Assembly (NCBI RefSeq): GCF_001689125.2
Contig: NZ_CP015405.2
Coordinates: forward strand, 711,001 to 775,000
DNA from: Blautia pseudococcoides
Lineage (GTDB): Bacteria; Bacillota; Clostridia; Lachnospirales; Lachnospiraceae
Reading direction: 5' to 3'
Length of the DNA stretch: 64,000 bases
Below the pieces are notes generated by a model, which ran no database searches, was not told where the DNA came from, and was given only the letters and a program-made list of their open reading frames with translations. A program made the translations under genes and the position numbers. This document shows, in pieces, positions 45,901-53,431 of the stretch (position 1 is the first letter of the stretch; each line of letters begins with the position of its first letter).

Positions 45901-47225
45901 TGCAGGCTCTCGCTTCCATATTTGAGGAAAAGGATTTAAGCATTTATACAAGAGAAACCAGGGATATCTGTCAGGCAGCTTTTGACAATATGCAGAAAGT
46001 CCTGGAAAATGACTCGGCTGTTCAGGCAGATGTGGATAGGGCAGCAGAGGCAGTGACAGATGCAGTGGCTGGGCTGGAACTTCAGGAAATAGCTGAAGGA
46101 CAAACAACTATAGGGCTCTCCAACCTTCTGGAGCTTTGTATACAGTACAGAAAGGAAAATTATACACAGGACAACTGGAGTATTTATTCTGAGAAAAAGC
46201 AGACAGCAGAGGCACTTCTTCAGAAGCTTTCAGTTACAGAAACTGTAGCAGCAAAGGAGGAATCCGGGGATACGGCAGCGGATATAAGCCAGGCAGAGAT
46301 AGATGCTGCTGCCGCGGAACTTTACAGCGCCATGAAAGGCCTGGTGAAGATCCAGAAGGAAAATCTGGCGGACAAGACAGGGCTGCAGAATCTCTATGAG
46401 ATGACAGGCATTCTGTCAGAAAATGATTATACAGCAGAAAGCTGGGAAAATCTTGTAAAGGCGCAGGAAGCAGCCAAAATGGTCCTGGATTCTGAGCTGG
46501 CTGACCAGCAGAAGGCAGATGAAGCAGCAAACGCACTTCTTCAGGCGGCAAAAGAACTGGTAAGGGAAGAGGAGGATGCAAAACAGGCAGATAAGACCCC
46601 CCTTCAGAATGTGTACGATGTGTGTGCAGGATATCTGGAGGAGAATTACACAAAAGAGAGCTGGGAAGCATTTAAGACGGCAAAAGAGCAGGCCGGTGTG
46701 GTGCTTCAGAAAGAAGATGCCAGTCAGGCGGAAATCGACCGTGCAAAAGACGCACTTTTCACAGCGATCAAAGGCCTTGTAAAAGCAGAGCAGCTTCAGA
46801 TTGTGGATAAGAGCAGTCTGCAGCAATTGTTCAATGCAGCGTCTAAGCTTAATAAGGAAGACTTTACAGAAGAATCCTGGAAGGCACTGCAGGCAGCAAT
46901 GGAATCGGCAAAAAGTCTGCTGGCCTCCGAAGAGGCATCCCAGGAAGAAGTCAATACCGCCGCGGATGCTCTTGATAAAGCAGTGAAAGGTTTGAAGACG
47001 GCAGACAAGAAAGAGTCATCTGATAAGGAAAAAAATACGAATAACGGCACAGACACAGGGAATAAGAAGAGTCCAAAGGCTAAAGTGGGAAATGCAGCTA
47101 AGACAAAAACAGGCAGTGTTAAAACAGGAGATTCCACCCCCGTTGTTCTGTTTATAGGAACTGGAGGGATTGCTCTTGCCGGGATCACCTATCTTTTGGC
47201 ATCCAGAAGAAAAAGAAACAAGTAG
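42936..47225 (+). CDS. wall-anchored GH43 (subfamily 24-like) surface protein with CBM32 and FIVAR stalk
   Basis: 1429 residues, secreted. Signal peptide (FLSALLAVCVVFSGGG, cleavage near VQA), GH43 propeller ~45-365 (NIQGHGGNI, IERPKLI, AGREAPALV, YMGDRWNPG), F5/8C-CBM32 ~369-519, one FIVAR, Ig-like ~590-668, malectin-like ~670-843 (LIYFIDCG...), seven more FIVAR repeats ~847-1355, Lys-rich linker, anchor VKTGD (Lys1396), membrane helix and RRKRNK tail. The GH43 features match exo-beta-1,3-galactanases, which cut the backbone of type II arabinogalactan. The architecture mirrors the giant protein at 6890, but this one lies inside the cotJC element. AAGGAGGAAGTT precedes the ATG. Confidence 0.9.
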   Translation: MEQTKAKRKRHSKFLSALLAVCVVFSGGGMTVPVQADAEQTEQNTIVNGALWYDDRGENIQGHGGNILEYEGRYYWVGEYKENANFSGIALYSSSDLADWKFENMILTPDTPDDDGTIGFCTIERPKLIFNGSEFVLWAHWENGKDYGESKLIVAKCDTVNGDYEFVNRFNPKSKTYNAETGEYEITTNRSLDMTIYNDTETDADGTVHNQAYLISANGHNMALYKLTQDCMDVIPEESYQFWIGAGREAPALVKSADYYVLVTSGQSGWYPNQSMYGYTKDITDPNGWTPADELKTIGNNSTFYSQPTNIASIGDGQYIYMGDRWNPGALGKSTFVWLPLNIEAGEEGVTASMDYVDAWSFNAGSGKVELPDSELVSQGKTVEASVAGSDAHPVEQAVDGIRDTTSEWGNSNYFAPASVPFSYTIDLEEVYDLNRFDLSTRLCNGSETYYQYRVEGSNDKVNWEQILDESSNTTAAFRSNPVSGSYRYVRLVVDNVVNAHNGNGAAWAAGLVEVEVYASQKTASHKVLDILYEQYKSVEQGYYTRASYKEFQKALKKAKEILEKGEAAESEYEDAVKALKTAYEGLKRGAGTPVKVTGAVSDTATAAGTLPALAPVVMVETQEGLSAEAEIDWNISKEQFTSPYSTVSVEGVVRNTGLKVSCSVEVIPDNLIYFIDCGTQETGSGAFNAVAASGTVMKNQVSDQTYSEESGWGILSGYDGAKTGEHADKYTTGYYGVNAAGKEKGYAYKFTLDAGEYDITVQSHEWWSGPRTSNFEAVYTTAAGEPQSVMIAEGLSVGNGYSPNAIGSGRLTLEEKTEVQLNVYASTDQGAVITFLGIAKSGEKPDKGELIRLYEANKDKESEKYTEESWRAFQEALDQADAVIRNEEADAEMVKNAKNSLVEAVLNLRADKSVHTDVLETLIGLNKNKNPEDYTAESWAAFAQTLSAAVNLLEQGEYTQVSVDEAANAILEAAGKLTASTKADKTDLQALASIFEEKDLSIYTRETRDICQAAFDNMQKVLENDSAVQADVDRAAEAVTDAVAGLELQEIAEGQTTIGLSNLLELCIQYRKENYTQDNWSIYSEKKQTAEALLQKLSVTETVAAKEESGDTAADISQAEIDAAAAELYSAMKGLVKIQKENLADKTGLQNLYEMTGILSENDYTAESWENLVKAQEAAKMVLDSELADQQKADEAANALLQAAKELVREEEDAKQADKTPLQNVYDVCAGYLEENYTKESWEAFKTAKEQAGVVLQKEDASQAEIDRAKDALFTAIKGLVKAEQLQIVDKSSLQQLFNAASKLNKEDFTEESWKALQAAMESAKSLLASEEASQEEVNTAADALDKAVKGLKTADKKESSDKEKNTNNGTDTGNKKSPKAKVGNAAKTKTGSVKTGDSTPVVLFIGTGGIALAGITYLLASRRKRNK

Positions 47226-47272
47226 GGCGGCAGGAAGACAATGAGCACTATTAAATAAATTTAAACCTGAAA

Positions 47273-47316
47273 CAGAGCGGCAGCAGCTTGTAATGAGCGC
47301 TGACGCTCTGTTTTTT
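47273..47316 (+). terminator. terminator of the GH43 surface gene
   Basis: CAGAGCG pairs with CGCTCTG, with inner pairing in between, followed by six T. Confidence 0.75.
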
Positions 47317-47338
47317 AATTGTTTTTTAAAGAAAGGTA

Positions 47339-47397
47339 TTGACAGACCGGAAAATACTTTGTATATTATATATGAACATATGAATAAATGTTCATAT
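47339..47397 (+). promoter_or_regulatory. promoter with ArsR/SmtB-type operator for the metal-export genes
   Basis: TTGACA (47339-47344), 17-bp spacer, TATATT (47362-47367). Directly after it ATATGAACAT (47370-47379) and ATGTTCATAT (47388-47397) form a perfect 10-bp inverted repeat over 8 bp. The TGAACA...TGTTCA core is that of zinc/cadmium-sensing ArsR-family repressors (CzrA, CadC). A bound repressor would cover the transcription start. No arsR-type gene is nearby. Confidence 0.7.
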
Positions 47398-47429
47398 GAA
47401 AATAATAATAGTATAGGGAGAATATAGTT

Positions 47430-47651
47430 ATGAAAAAAACATTTAAGTTGTTAGATTTAGACTGTGCACACTGTGCTGCAAAAATTGAGGACTCCGTGAG
47501 AAAGATAGAGGGGGTAGCCAGTGCTGAAGTTAATTTTTTGAATCAGAAAATGGTATTAGAGGCAGATCAGGAGCATTTTCAGGAGATTGCAGAGAAAGTG
47601 GTTACATTGATCCGGAAAATCGAACCGGATGTCACGGTAAAGAAAATCTAA
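47430..47651 (+). CDS. stand-alone heavy-metal-associated (HMA) domain protein
   Basis: 73 residues, a single HMA fold with the metal motif DLDCAHCAAKIE. It binds a soft or borderline metal through two Cys and could pass it to the ATPase encoded 57 bp downstream, which lacks its own HMA domain. The Asp before the first Cys (LDCAHC) is typical of zinc/cadmium/lead rather than copper domains. GGGAGAATATAG precedes the ATG. Confidence 0.88.
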   Translation: MKKTFKLLDLDCAHCAAKIEDSVRKIEGVASAEVNFLNQKMVLEADQEHFQEIAEKVVTLIRKIEPDVTVKKI

Positions 47652-47708
47652 GTCAGTAGCGGCAGGTCTGCGGGACCGCCGCTGTCATTCAAAGAAAGGA
47701 TGAAAAAA

Positions 47709-49604
47709 ATGACCAAAAAACAGAAAAAACAATTATACAGGATTCTAACGGCTGTTCTTATTTTCCTTCCGGTTTTATGGCTTCCCATGAATGAAACAGG
47801 GAAATTTATAGGATTTCTGGTCTGTTATGCAGTGATCGGGTGGGATATTATCTGGAAAGCTATTTCCAATATTCTCCACGGTCAGGTGTTTGATGAAAAT
47901 TTCCTGATGACAGTAGCCACTGTGGGTGCTATGTACTTGGGAGAATATAAAGAGGGCGTTGCAGTCATGTTGTTTTATCAGGTGGGAGAGTTATTTCAGT
48001 CTTATGCTGTCAGCAAATCACGCCGTTCTATTGCAGGGCTGATGGATATACGGCCTGACTATGCCAATGTGGTGCGGGAAGGAAAAGAAACCAGAGTTGA
48101 CCCGGACGAAGTTCTTGTAGGAGATGTGATACTGGTGAAGCCGGGAGAAAGGGTACCTCTTGACGGAACGGTTCTGGAGGGAAATTCCACTTTAGATACC
48201 TCCGCGCTCACCGGGGAATCCATGCCCAGGGAAATCGGAGCCGGCGCAGAAGTCATCAGCGGATGTATTAACCAGACAGGAACGCTGAGAATCCGTGTGG
48301 GCAGGCTCTACGGAGAATCAACGGTATCTAAAATACTGGACTTGGTAGAGAATGCCAGCAGTAAAAAGTCAAAATCCGAGGCTTTTATCACACGATTTGC
48401 AAAATATTATACACCTTCTGTTGTAGCCGCGGCCGCGCTGCTGGCTGTTTTACCTCCTTTACTTATGGGGCAGGCATTTGCACCCTGGATACACAGAGCG
48501 CTCACATTCCTTGTGATTTCCTGCCCGTGTGCCCTTGTGATCTCTGTCCCCCTGAGTTTCTTCGGAGGAATCGGCGGTGCTTCAAAATGTGGTGTGCTGA
48601 TTAAAGGAAGTAATTATCTGGAAGCTCTTGCAAAAGCGGAGACAGTGGTGTTTGATAAAACAGGAACACTTACAAAAGGGTCCTTTGCTGTGACTAGATG
48701 TTATCCCCAGGGGATTTCCGGTGAAAGACTGCTGGAACTGGCCGCCCGTGCGGAAAAAGACTCCAGCCATCCCATTTCCAGGTCTATTGTGAAAGCATAC
48801 GGAAAAGACACAGAGCGGTTTGGGGTAACAGATGTGCAGGAGATCGCGGGCCACGGTATCTCTGTCTCTCTGGATGGGAAAAAGGTACTGGCTGGAAACG
48901 CAAAGCTGATGAGATCAAAAAACATACCATTTCAGCCTGTTACCGAAGCCGGTACAGTTGTGTATGTTGCCGAAGATGGGAAATACCGGGGAGCTGTCCT
49001 GATTGAGGATGAGATCAAGGATGATGCAGCGTTTGCAGTCAGGGAACTGAAAAAAGCCGGTGTCCGGAAAACCGTTATGCTCACCGGAGATGCGAAGGCT
49101 GTGGGAGAAAAAGTGGCAGAAAAACTGGGGCTGGATTTGGCTTATACAGAACTGCTTCCTGCGGATAAAGTGGAGCATATGGAGAGACTGCTGGAAGAGA
49201 CAAGCGAAAAGGGCAGGCTGGCCTTTGTTGGGGATGGAATCAACGATGCCCCTGTACTTGCCAGGGCTGACATCGGAATTGCCATGGGAGGTCTGGGGTC
49301 TGATGCGGCCATCGAAGCGGCGGACATTGTCATTATGACAGATGAGCCGTCAAAAATCGCGGCAGCCATAGGCATTTCAAGAAAAACACTGCGGATTGTC
49401 CGCCAGAATATAATATTTGCCCTGGGAGTCAAAGGCATTGTGCTGCTTCTCGGAGCTCTTGGAATTGCATCCATGTGGGCAGCCGTATTTGCGGATGTAG
49501 GCGTATCTGTCATTGCCATCTTAAACGCGGTACGTGCACTGAGGGTGCCGAAGGAAGACAGAGTGCTGAAGAAGGAGAGCATCCGGGAGACTGCGGCTGC
49601 ATAA
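47709..49604 (+). CDS. P1B-type ATPase, zinc/cadmium/lead exporter
   Basis: 631 residues. Eight membrane helices; ion-path motif SCPCALVISVP (CPC), phosphorylation site DKTGTLTKG, the SSHPIS nucleotide-binding histidine, and GDGINDAPVLARADIGIAMG. The CPCALVISVP form and the DKVEHM segment place it with ZntA/CadA. No N-terminal HMA domain: it starts straight before the first helix, and the HMA protein upstream supplies it in trans. ATG 47709 is preferred over 47700 because AAAGGA would touch the latter. Under an ArsR-type operator, so induced by zinc or cadmium, by inference. Confidence 0.93.
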   Translation: MTKKQKKQLYRILTAVLIFLPVLWLPMNETGKFIGFLVCYAVIGWDIIWKAISNILHGQVFDENFLMTVATVGAMYLGEYKEGVAVMLFYQVGELFQSYAVSKSRRSIAGLMDIRPDYANVVREGKETRVDPDEVLVGDVILVKPGERVPLDGTVLEGNSTLDTSALTGESMPREIGAGAEVISGCINQTGTLRIRVGRLYGESTVSKILDLVENASSKKSKSEAFITRFAKYYTPSVVAAAALLAVLPPLLMGQAFAPWIHRALTFLVISCPCALVISVPLSFFGGIGGASKCGVLIKGSNYLEALAKAETVVFDKTGTLTKGSFAVTRCYPQGISGERLLELAARAEKDSSHPISRSIVKAYGKDTERFGVTDVQEIAGHGISVSLDGKKVLAGNAKLMRSKNIPFQPVTEAGTVVYVAEDGKYRGAVLIEDEIKDDAAFAVRELKKAGVRKTVMLTGDAKAVGEKVAEKLGLDLAYTELLPADKVEHMERLLEETSEKGRLAFVGDGINDAPVLARADIGIAMGGLGSDAAIEAADIVIMTDEPSKIAAAIGISRKTLRIVRQNIIFALGVKGIVLLLGALGIASMWAAVFADVGVSVIAILNAVRALRVPKEDRVLKKESIRETAAA

Positions 49605-49627
49605 GTAAAGAGAAGTAAAATCAGTTT

Positions 49628-49662
49628 GTAACCGTTCGGATCACCGAGCGGTTACGTCAATT
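49628..49662 (+). terminator. terminator of the metal ATPase gene
   Basis: GTAACCGTTCGG pairs with CCGAGCGGTTAC around ATCA, then GTCAATTTT. Confidence 0.65.
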
Positions 49663-49739
49663 TTACTAAGTCGTGCCGGCTGCTTTTGTCCATTATTTAC
49701 GAAAACATGGTGCTGTGGTAAAATTATCTCCGAATAATA

Positions 49740-49791
49740 TTGACAGAAAAGGAAAAAGGATTATAATGAACTTATCACTTGTCCTACAAGT
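49740..49791 (+). promoter_or_regulatory. promoter and operator of the GntR-type regulator
   Basis: TTGACA (49740-49745), 16-bp spacer, TATAAT (49762-49767). ACTTGT-CCT-ACAAGT (49777-49791) is a perfect palindrome on the expected start of transcription and has the form of FadR-group GntR operators. A near copy lies before the next operon at 50617. This suggests autoregulation. Confidence 0.7.
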
Positions 49792-49810
49792 TGAGGCGAA
49801 GGGAAGAGAT

Positions 49811-50479
49811 ATGAAGATAAAACGTGTCAATGTAACCAGCCAGGTGGTGGATTATCTGAAGAAGAATATTGAATCCGGAAACTGGGCCGTTGGGGAGAAG
49901 ATACCATCAGAGAATCAGATGACAGAAGAACTTGGTGTGAGCCGTTCCAGCATCAGGACCGCGCTGCAATACCTGATTGGCCTGGGTGTTCTGGAAAGTG
50001 TGCATGGAAAAGGCACCTATCTGATCAACAGCCGTGTGGAAAACTGGGATGAGACTGAGAACAAAATCACATCGGAGGACTGCAGGGATATTGAAAAAGT
50101 GCTGGAATTCAGAAAGATACTGGAACCGGATGCCTGCAGACTGGCGGTGGAAAAGTCTACCCCTGAGATTATGACCGCTCTGGAGACATATCTGGAGCAG
50201 ATGCAGATGTTTCAGGGAAACCGGGAAAAGTTTGTAAACGCAGACCTGAAGTTCCATGAGGTCATCTGCCGTTCAACCGGCAATCCTTTACTGGAAAAAA
50301 GTCTTCACAAAGTTTTTCAGGAGACAAGGCAGAATCATGAACAGATGAATGAACTGTTTGGTTACGATTCAGGTATTCATTATCACGCTCAGATTCTGGA
50401 TGCGTTCAAAAACAGGGATGCGGATGCGGCCCATGATATTATGTATGAACATCTGGATGCTGCCATGAAAAAACTGTAA
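49811..50479 (+). CDS. GntR-family regulator, FadR/FCD subgroup
   Basis: 222 residues. N-terminal winged helix (EKIPSENQMTEELGVSRSSIRTAL is split by the usual turn; VHGKGTYLI wing) and an FCD ligand domain (EFRKILEPDACRLAV; FHEVICRSTGNPLL; HYHAQILDAFKNRD) whose Asp and His residues bind a metal and often a sugar acid. It lies directly before the mannonate dehydratase/TRAP operon, and a shared palindrome stands before both units, so it most likely represses that operon until a hexuronate-type acid is present. Start 49811: the predicted transcript begins downstream of an earlier in-frame ATG (49766), which is thus excluded. Confidence 0.9.
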   Translation: MKIKRVNVTSQVVDYLKKNIESGNWAVGEKIPSENQMTEELGVSRSSIRTALQYLIGLGVLESVHGKGTYLINSRVENWDETENKITSEDCRDIEKVLEFRKILEPDACRLAVEKSTPEIMTALETYLEQMQMFQGNREKFVNADLKFHEVICRSTGNPLLEKSLHKVFQETRQNHEQMNELFGYDSGIHYHAQILDAFKNRDADAAHDIMYEHLDAAMKKL

Positions 50480-50616
50480 GTAGTTCTGCCGGATGGGAAA
50501 CCTTGTGCATTTCAGAGCGGCAGATATGATAGGTTGGACAGTTACTGCCTGTTTTGATCATGGAACAGGCAGTTATATGGGGAACAGACAGGGATGACCA
50601 TGATTTTTATACGCTA

Positions 50617-50631
50617 ACTTGTATGACGAGT
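50617..50631 (+). promoter_or_regulatory. GntR operator before the sugar-acid operon
   Basis: ACTTGT-ATG-ACGAGT, the same spacing and five of six bases per arm as the perfect palindrome at 49777. It lies 23 bp before the dehydratase start codon and just after a TTTTATAC element that may be the -10 box. Upstream, ACTGCCTGTT/AACAGGCAGT (50544-50573) is a hairpin without a T run that may end the GntR transcript. Confidence 0.65.
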
Positions 50632-50653
50632 AATAAGTATTAGGAGGAGAAAG

Positions 50654-51901
50654 ATGTCAGTTAAAATTCAGGACATACGGGTCATATGTACGGCGCCGGA
50701 GGGTATCAACCTTGTTGTGGTCAGGGTGGAGACAAACCAGCCGGGGTTGTACGGTTTGGGATGTGCCACATTTGCATACCGCCATTTGGCGGTCAAACAT
50801 TTGATTGAGGAGTATTTGAAACCGCTTCTTCTGGGGCGTGATGCTGAGAATATTGAGGAATTATGGCAGCTCATGCATCAAAATGGTTATTGGAGAAACG
50901 GTCCGATTGAAAATAACGCCATATCCGGTATTGATATGGCCTTGTGGGATATCAAAGGAAAGTTGGCAGATATGCCGCTGTATCAGCTATTTGGAGGCAG
51001 GATGAGAGAGGGGATACCGGTTTACCGCCATGTGGACGGGAGAGATATTGAGGAAATCTGCGATAATATCCATAGATTTCAAGAGATGGGCATTACACAT
51101 CTGCGCTGCCAGTGCGGCGGCTACGGCGGGACCCCTTACGGACAGACCCCTAAGACAGCGCCTGTGGGGGCGCATGACGGTATGTATCTGGATTCCAGAA
51201 AATATGTCCGTGACACAGTCAAGCTTTTTGGGGAAATCCGTGACAGAATCGGGTATGACATGGAATTGGTACATGATGTACATGAGCGGATCGCTCCTGT
51301 GGAAGCCATCAAACTGGCGAAAGAACTGGAACCCTTTGATTTGTTTTTCCTGGAGGACCCGGTACCCCTGGAGCAGACAAACTGGCTGAAAAATATGCGG
51401 GAGCAGACCAGCATCCCCATTGCCCAGGGAGAGCTTTTCAATAATCCCAGAGAGTGGAAACAACTCATTGCGGAACAGTTGATTGATTTCATTCGTGTAC
51501 ATATCAGCCAGATTGGGGGGATCACGCCGGCCAGAAAGCTCCAGATTTTTGCGGAACAGTTTGGTGTGCGCACTGCGTGGCACGGACCCGGGGATATGTC
51601 TCCTCTGGCTCATGCGGCTAACATTCATATTGATCTGGCAGCACCTAATTTTGGGGTGCAGGAATGGTCCGGGATTGAACCGCCTAATTTTGTGATACAG
51701 GATTTGAAGGGACCCCACGGTGCCCTGCTGGATGTATTTCCGGGACTGCCACAATTTTACGAAGGCTATGTATATGCCAATGACAAACCAGGACTTGGCG
51801 TGGATGTGGATGAGAAGGAGGCAGCAAAATATCCATGTGAGAAGACAGTCACTACATGGACACAGACAAGATTGAGAGACGGTTCTCTTCAGACACCGTA
51901 A
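50654..51901 (+). CDS. enolase-superfamily sugar-acid dehydratase (ManD/RspA subgroup)
   Basis: 415 residues. Lid domain then TIM barrel. Metal ligands: ELVHDVHER (Asp, with catalytic His), FFLEDPVPLE (Glu), AQGELFNN (Glu); TAWHGPGD and GVQEWSG carry the catalytic His and Glu of the D-mannonate dehydratase subgroup. Members dehydrate D-mannonate or D-gluconate to 2-keto-3-deoxygluconate, some with low activity. First gene of an operon with a TRAP importer, a zinc dehydrogenase and a KduD-like reductase; the RspA/RspB-like pairing suggests entry of L-gulonate, fructuronate or a similar acid. TAGGAGGAG precedes the ATG. Confidence 0.9.
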   Translation: MSVKIQDIRVICTAPEGINLVVVRVETNQPGLYGLGCATFAYRHLAVKHLIEEYLKPLLLGRDAENIEELWQLMHQNGYWRNGPIENNAISGIDMALWDIKGKLADMPLYQLFGGRMREGIPVYRHVDGRDIEEICDNIHRFQEMGITHLRCQCGGYGGTPYGQTPKTAPVGAHDGMYLDSRKYVRDTVKLFGEIRDRIGYDMELVHDVHERIAPVEAIKLAKELEPFDLFFLEDPVPLEQTNWLKNMREQTSIPIAQGELFNNPREWKQLIAEQLIDFIRVHISQIGGITPARKLQIFAEQFGVRTAWHGPGDMSPLAHAANIHIDLAAPNFGVQEWSGIEPPNFVIQDLKGPHGALLDVFPGLPQFYEGYVYANDKPGLGVDVDEKEAAKYPCEKTVTTWTQTRLRDGSLQTP

Positions 51902-51913
51902 AGGGAGGGTAAC

Positions 51914-52915
51914 ATGAAGGTAAAAAGACTGGCAGCATTGTCCATGGCAGGAATAATACTGGCGCTGGCTGTGGCGGGATGCGGCAAAAACAGCAATATT
52001 TACGACGAAAATGGTAAGGTGAGCCTTAGAATGGCGCAGACATCAGCAGCGGACGGGGCAATTGGAATCTCCATGGAGACTTTTGCGGAAAATGTCAGGG
52101 AAAAGTCAGGGGGAAGAATTGAAATCTCTGTTTTTCATAATGGACAGCTTGGTTCAGAGCGAGATAATATCGAGGCATGTGAACTTGGAAACCTGGACAT
52201 GGCGGTGGTAAATCAAAGTGTGCTGGCAAATTTCATCCCTGAGATCGCGGCCTTTGACCTACCATATGTGATTGAGGGAACAGAGCATGCGGATAAGGTA
52301 TTTATGGGGGAGATTGGACAGGATTTTCTCAAAAGACTGGAAAAAGTGGAACTGAAGGGTCTTGGTATTTGGGAATCCGGCTTCCGCAATCTGACAAATT
52401 CCAAGAGGGATATCGGTAGTGCGGGGGATGTGAAAGGGCTTAGAATCCGTGTTATGGAAAATGAGATTCATCAGAAGCTATGGAAAGCCCTGGGAGCTGA
52501 TCCGGTACCCATGGCTTGGAGTGAAGCTTACACAGCTATGCAGCAGGGGGCCATTGACGGGCAGGAAAATCCAGCCACGGTTATTGATAAAAACAACGTG
52601 GTGGAAGTGAATAAATATATGGCGATCACAGAGCATGTGTACTCCACCGTATATGTTCTGATGGCACCAAAGACATGGGATGCCCTTTCAGATGAGGATC
52701 GGCAGATCATTACGGAATGTATGGAGGAAGCCAACCTGGCGGAGCGTGAACTGAGCAGACAGATGGATAAGGAGGCTATTTCCACACTGGAGGAACAGGG
52801 GATGGCAGTGACTTACCCGGACAAGACAGAGCTGATCACTGAGACACAGAGCGTCAGGGATACTTACGGTGCGGATTATAAAGAGACTCTGGACAAAATA
52901 GCAGCGGCAAAATAG
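51914..52915 (+). CDS. TRAP transporter solute-binding lipoprotein (DctP family)
   Basis: 333 residues. Signal and lipobox AVAGCGK at the start: a lipid-anchored receptor, as expected in a Gram-positive cell. DctP fold marks are FAENVREKSGGRIEISVFHN, GQLGSERDNIEA, the arginine motif GLRIRVMENEIH (carboxylate binding), and MQQGAIDGQENP. It captures an organic acid outside the cell and delivers it to the DctQM membrane parts encoded next. GGGAGGG lies before the ATG; the operon gap to the dehydratase is 12 bp. Confidence 0.95.
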   Translation: MKVKRLAALSMAGIILALAVAGCGKNSNIYDENGKVSLRMAQTSAADGAIGISMETFAENVREKSGGRIEISVFHNGQLGSERDNIEACELGNLDMAVVNQSVLANFIPEIAAFDLPYVIEGTEHADKVFMGEIGQDFLKRLEKVELKGLGIWESGFRNLTNSKRDIGSAGDVKGLRIRVMENEIHQKLWKALGADPVPMAWSEAYTAMQQGAIDGQENPATVIDKNNVVEVNKYMAITEHVYSTVYVLMAPKTWDALSDEDRQIITECMEEANLAERELSRQMDKEAISTLEEQGMAVTYPDKTELITETQSVRDTYGADYKETLDKIAAAK

Positions 52916-52930
52916 TGGAGGAGAAGGAAA

Positions 52931-53431
52931 ATGGAGAAAGCAAAGCAGGTTTTTAACAGGCTGCAGAATGCTGTGAATGCATTGACTGCGGTCATACTGG
53001 TGGCGATCATGGTGATCATCCTGGTGCAGACCTTTACCAGATATGTGATTTTTTACAGCATACCCTGGTCTGAGGAGGCATCCAGATATCTGTTTGTAGC
53101 AATGATTCTGCTGGGGATCAATATGGGTATTTCCCAGAACCTTATGGTCCGCATAGACATTATAGATAATTTTCTTCCGGGCAGGATGAAGAAGGCTTTT
53201 GAGATAGGAAGACAGGTTCTGGCGCTTGGCATATCTGCAGTGTTTTTTTACAGCACCTTTGGTATGCTGCGCATCGGAGGGTATCAGATGAGCCCGGCCA
53301 TGAGGATTCCCATGAATGTTATGTATGGAATTTTATGTCTTGGGTTTGGGCTTGCAGTGGTTTCCGTCATCTTTAAACTGCAGGAAACCATAATGATGAA
53401 AACTACAGAAAAGAAAGGGGGAAATCACTGA
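52931..53431 (+). CDS. TRAP transporter small membrane subunit (DctQ family)
   Basis: 166 residues with four membrane helices. The typical DctQ signature is YSIPWSEEASRYLFVAMILLG, with GISQNLMVRIDIIDNFLPG after it. It bridges the receptor and the DctM channel. Its stop codon overlaps the ATG of dctM by one base (TGATG). Confidence 0.93.
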   Translation: MEKAKQVFNRLQNAVNALTAVILVAIMVIILVQTFTRYVIFYSIPWSEEASRYLFVAMILLGINMGISQNLMVRIDIIDNFLPGRMKKAFEIGRQVLALGISAVFFYSTFGMLRIGGYQMSPAMRIPMNVMYGILCLGFGLAVVSVIFKLQETIMMKTTEKKGGNH

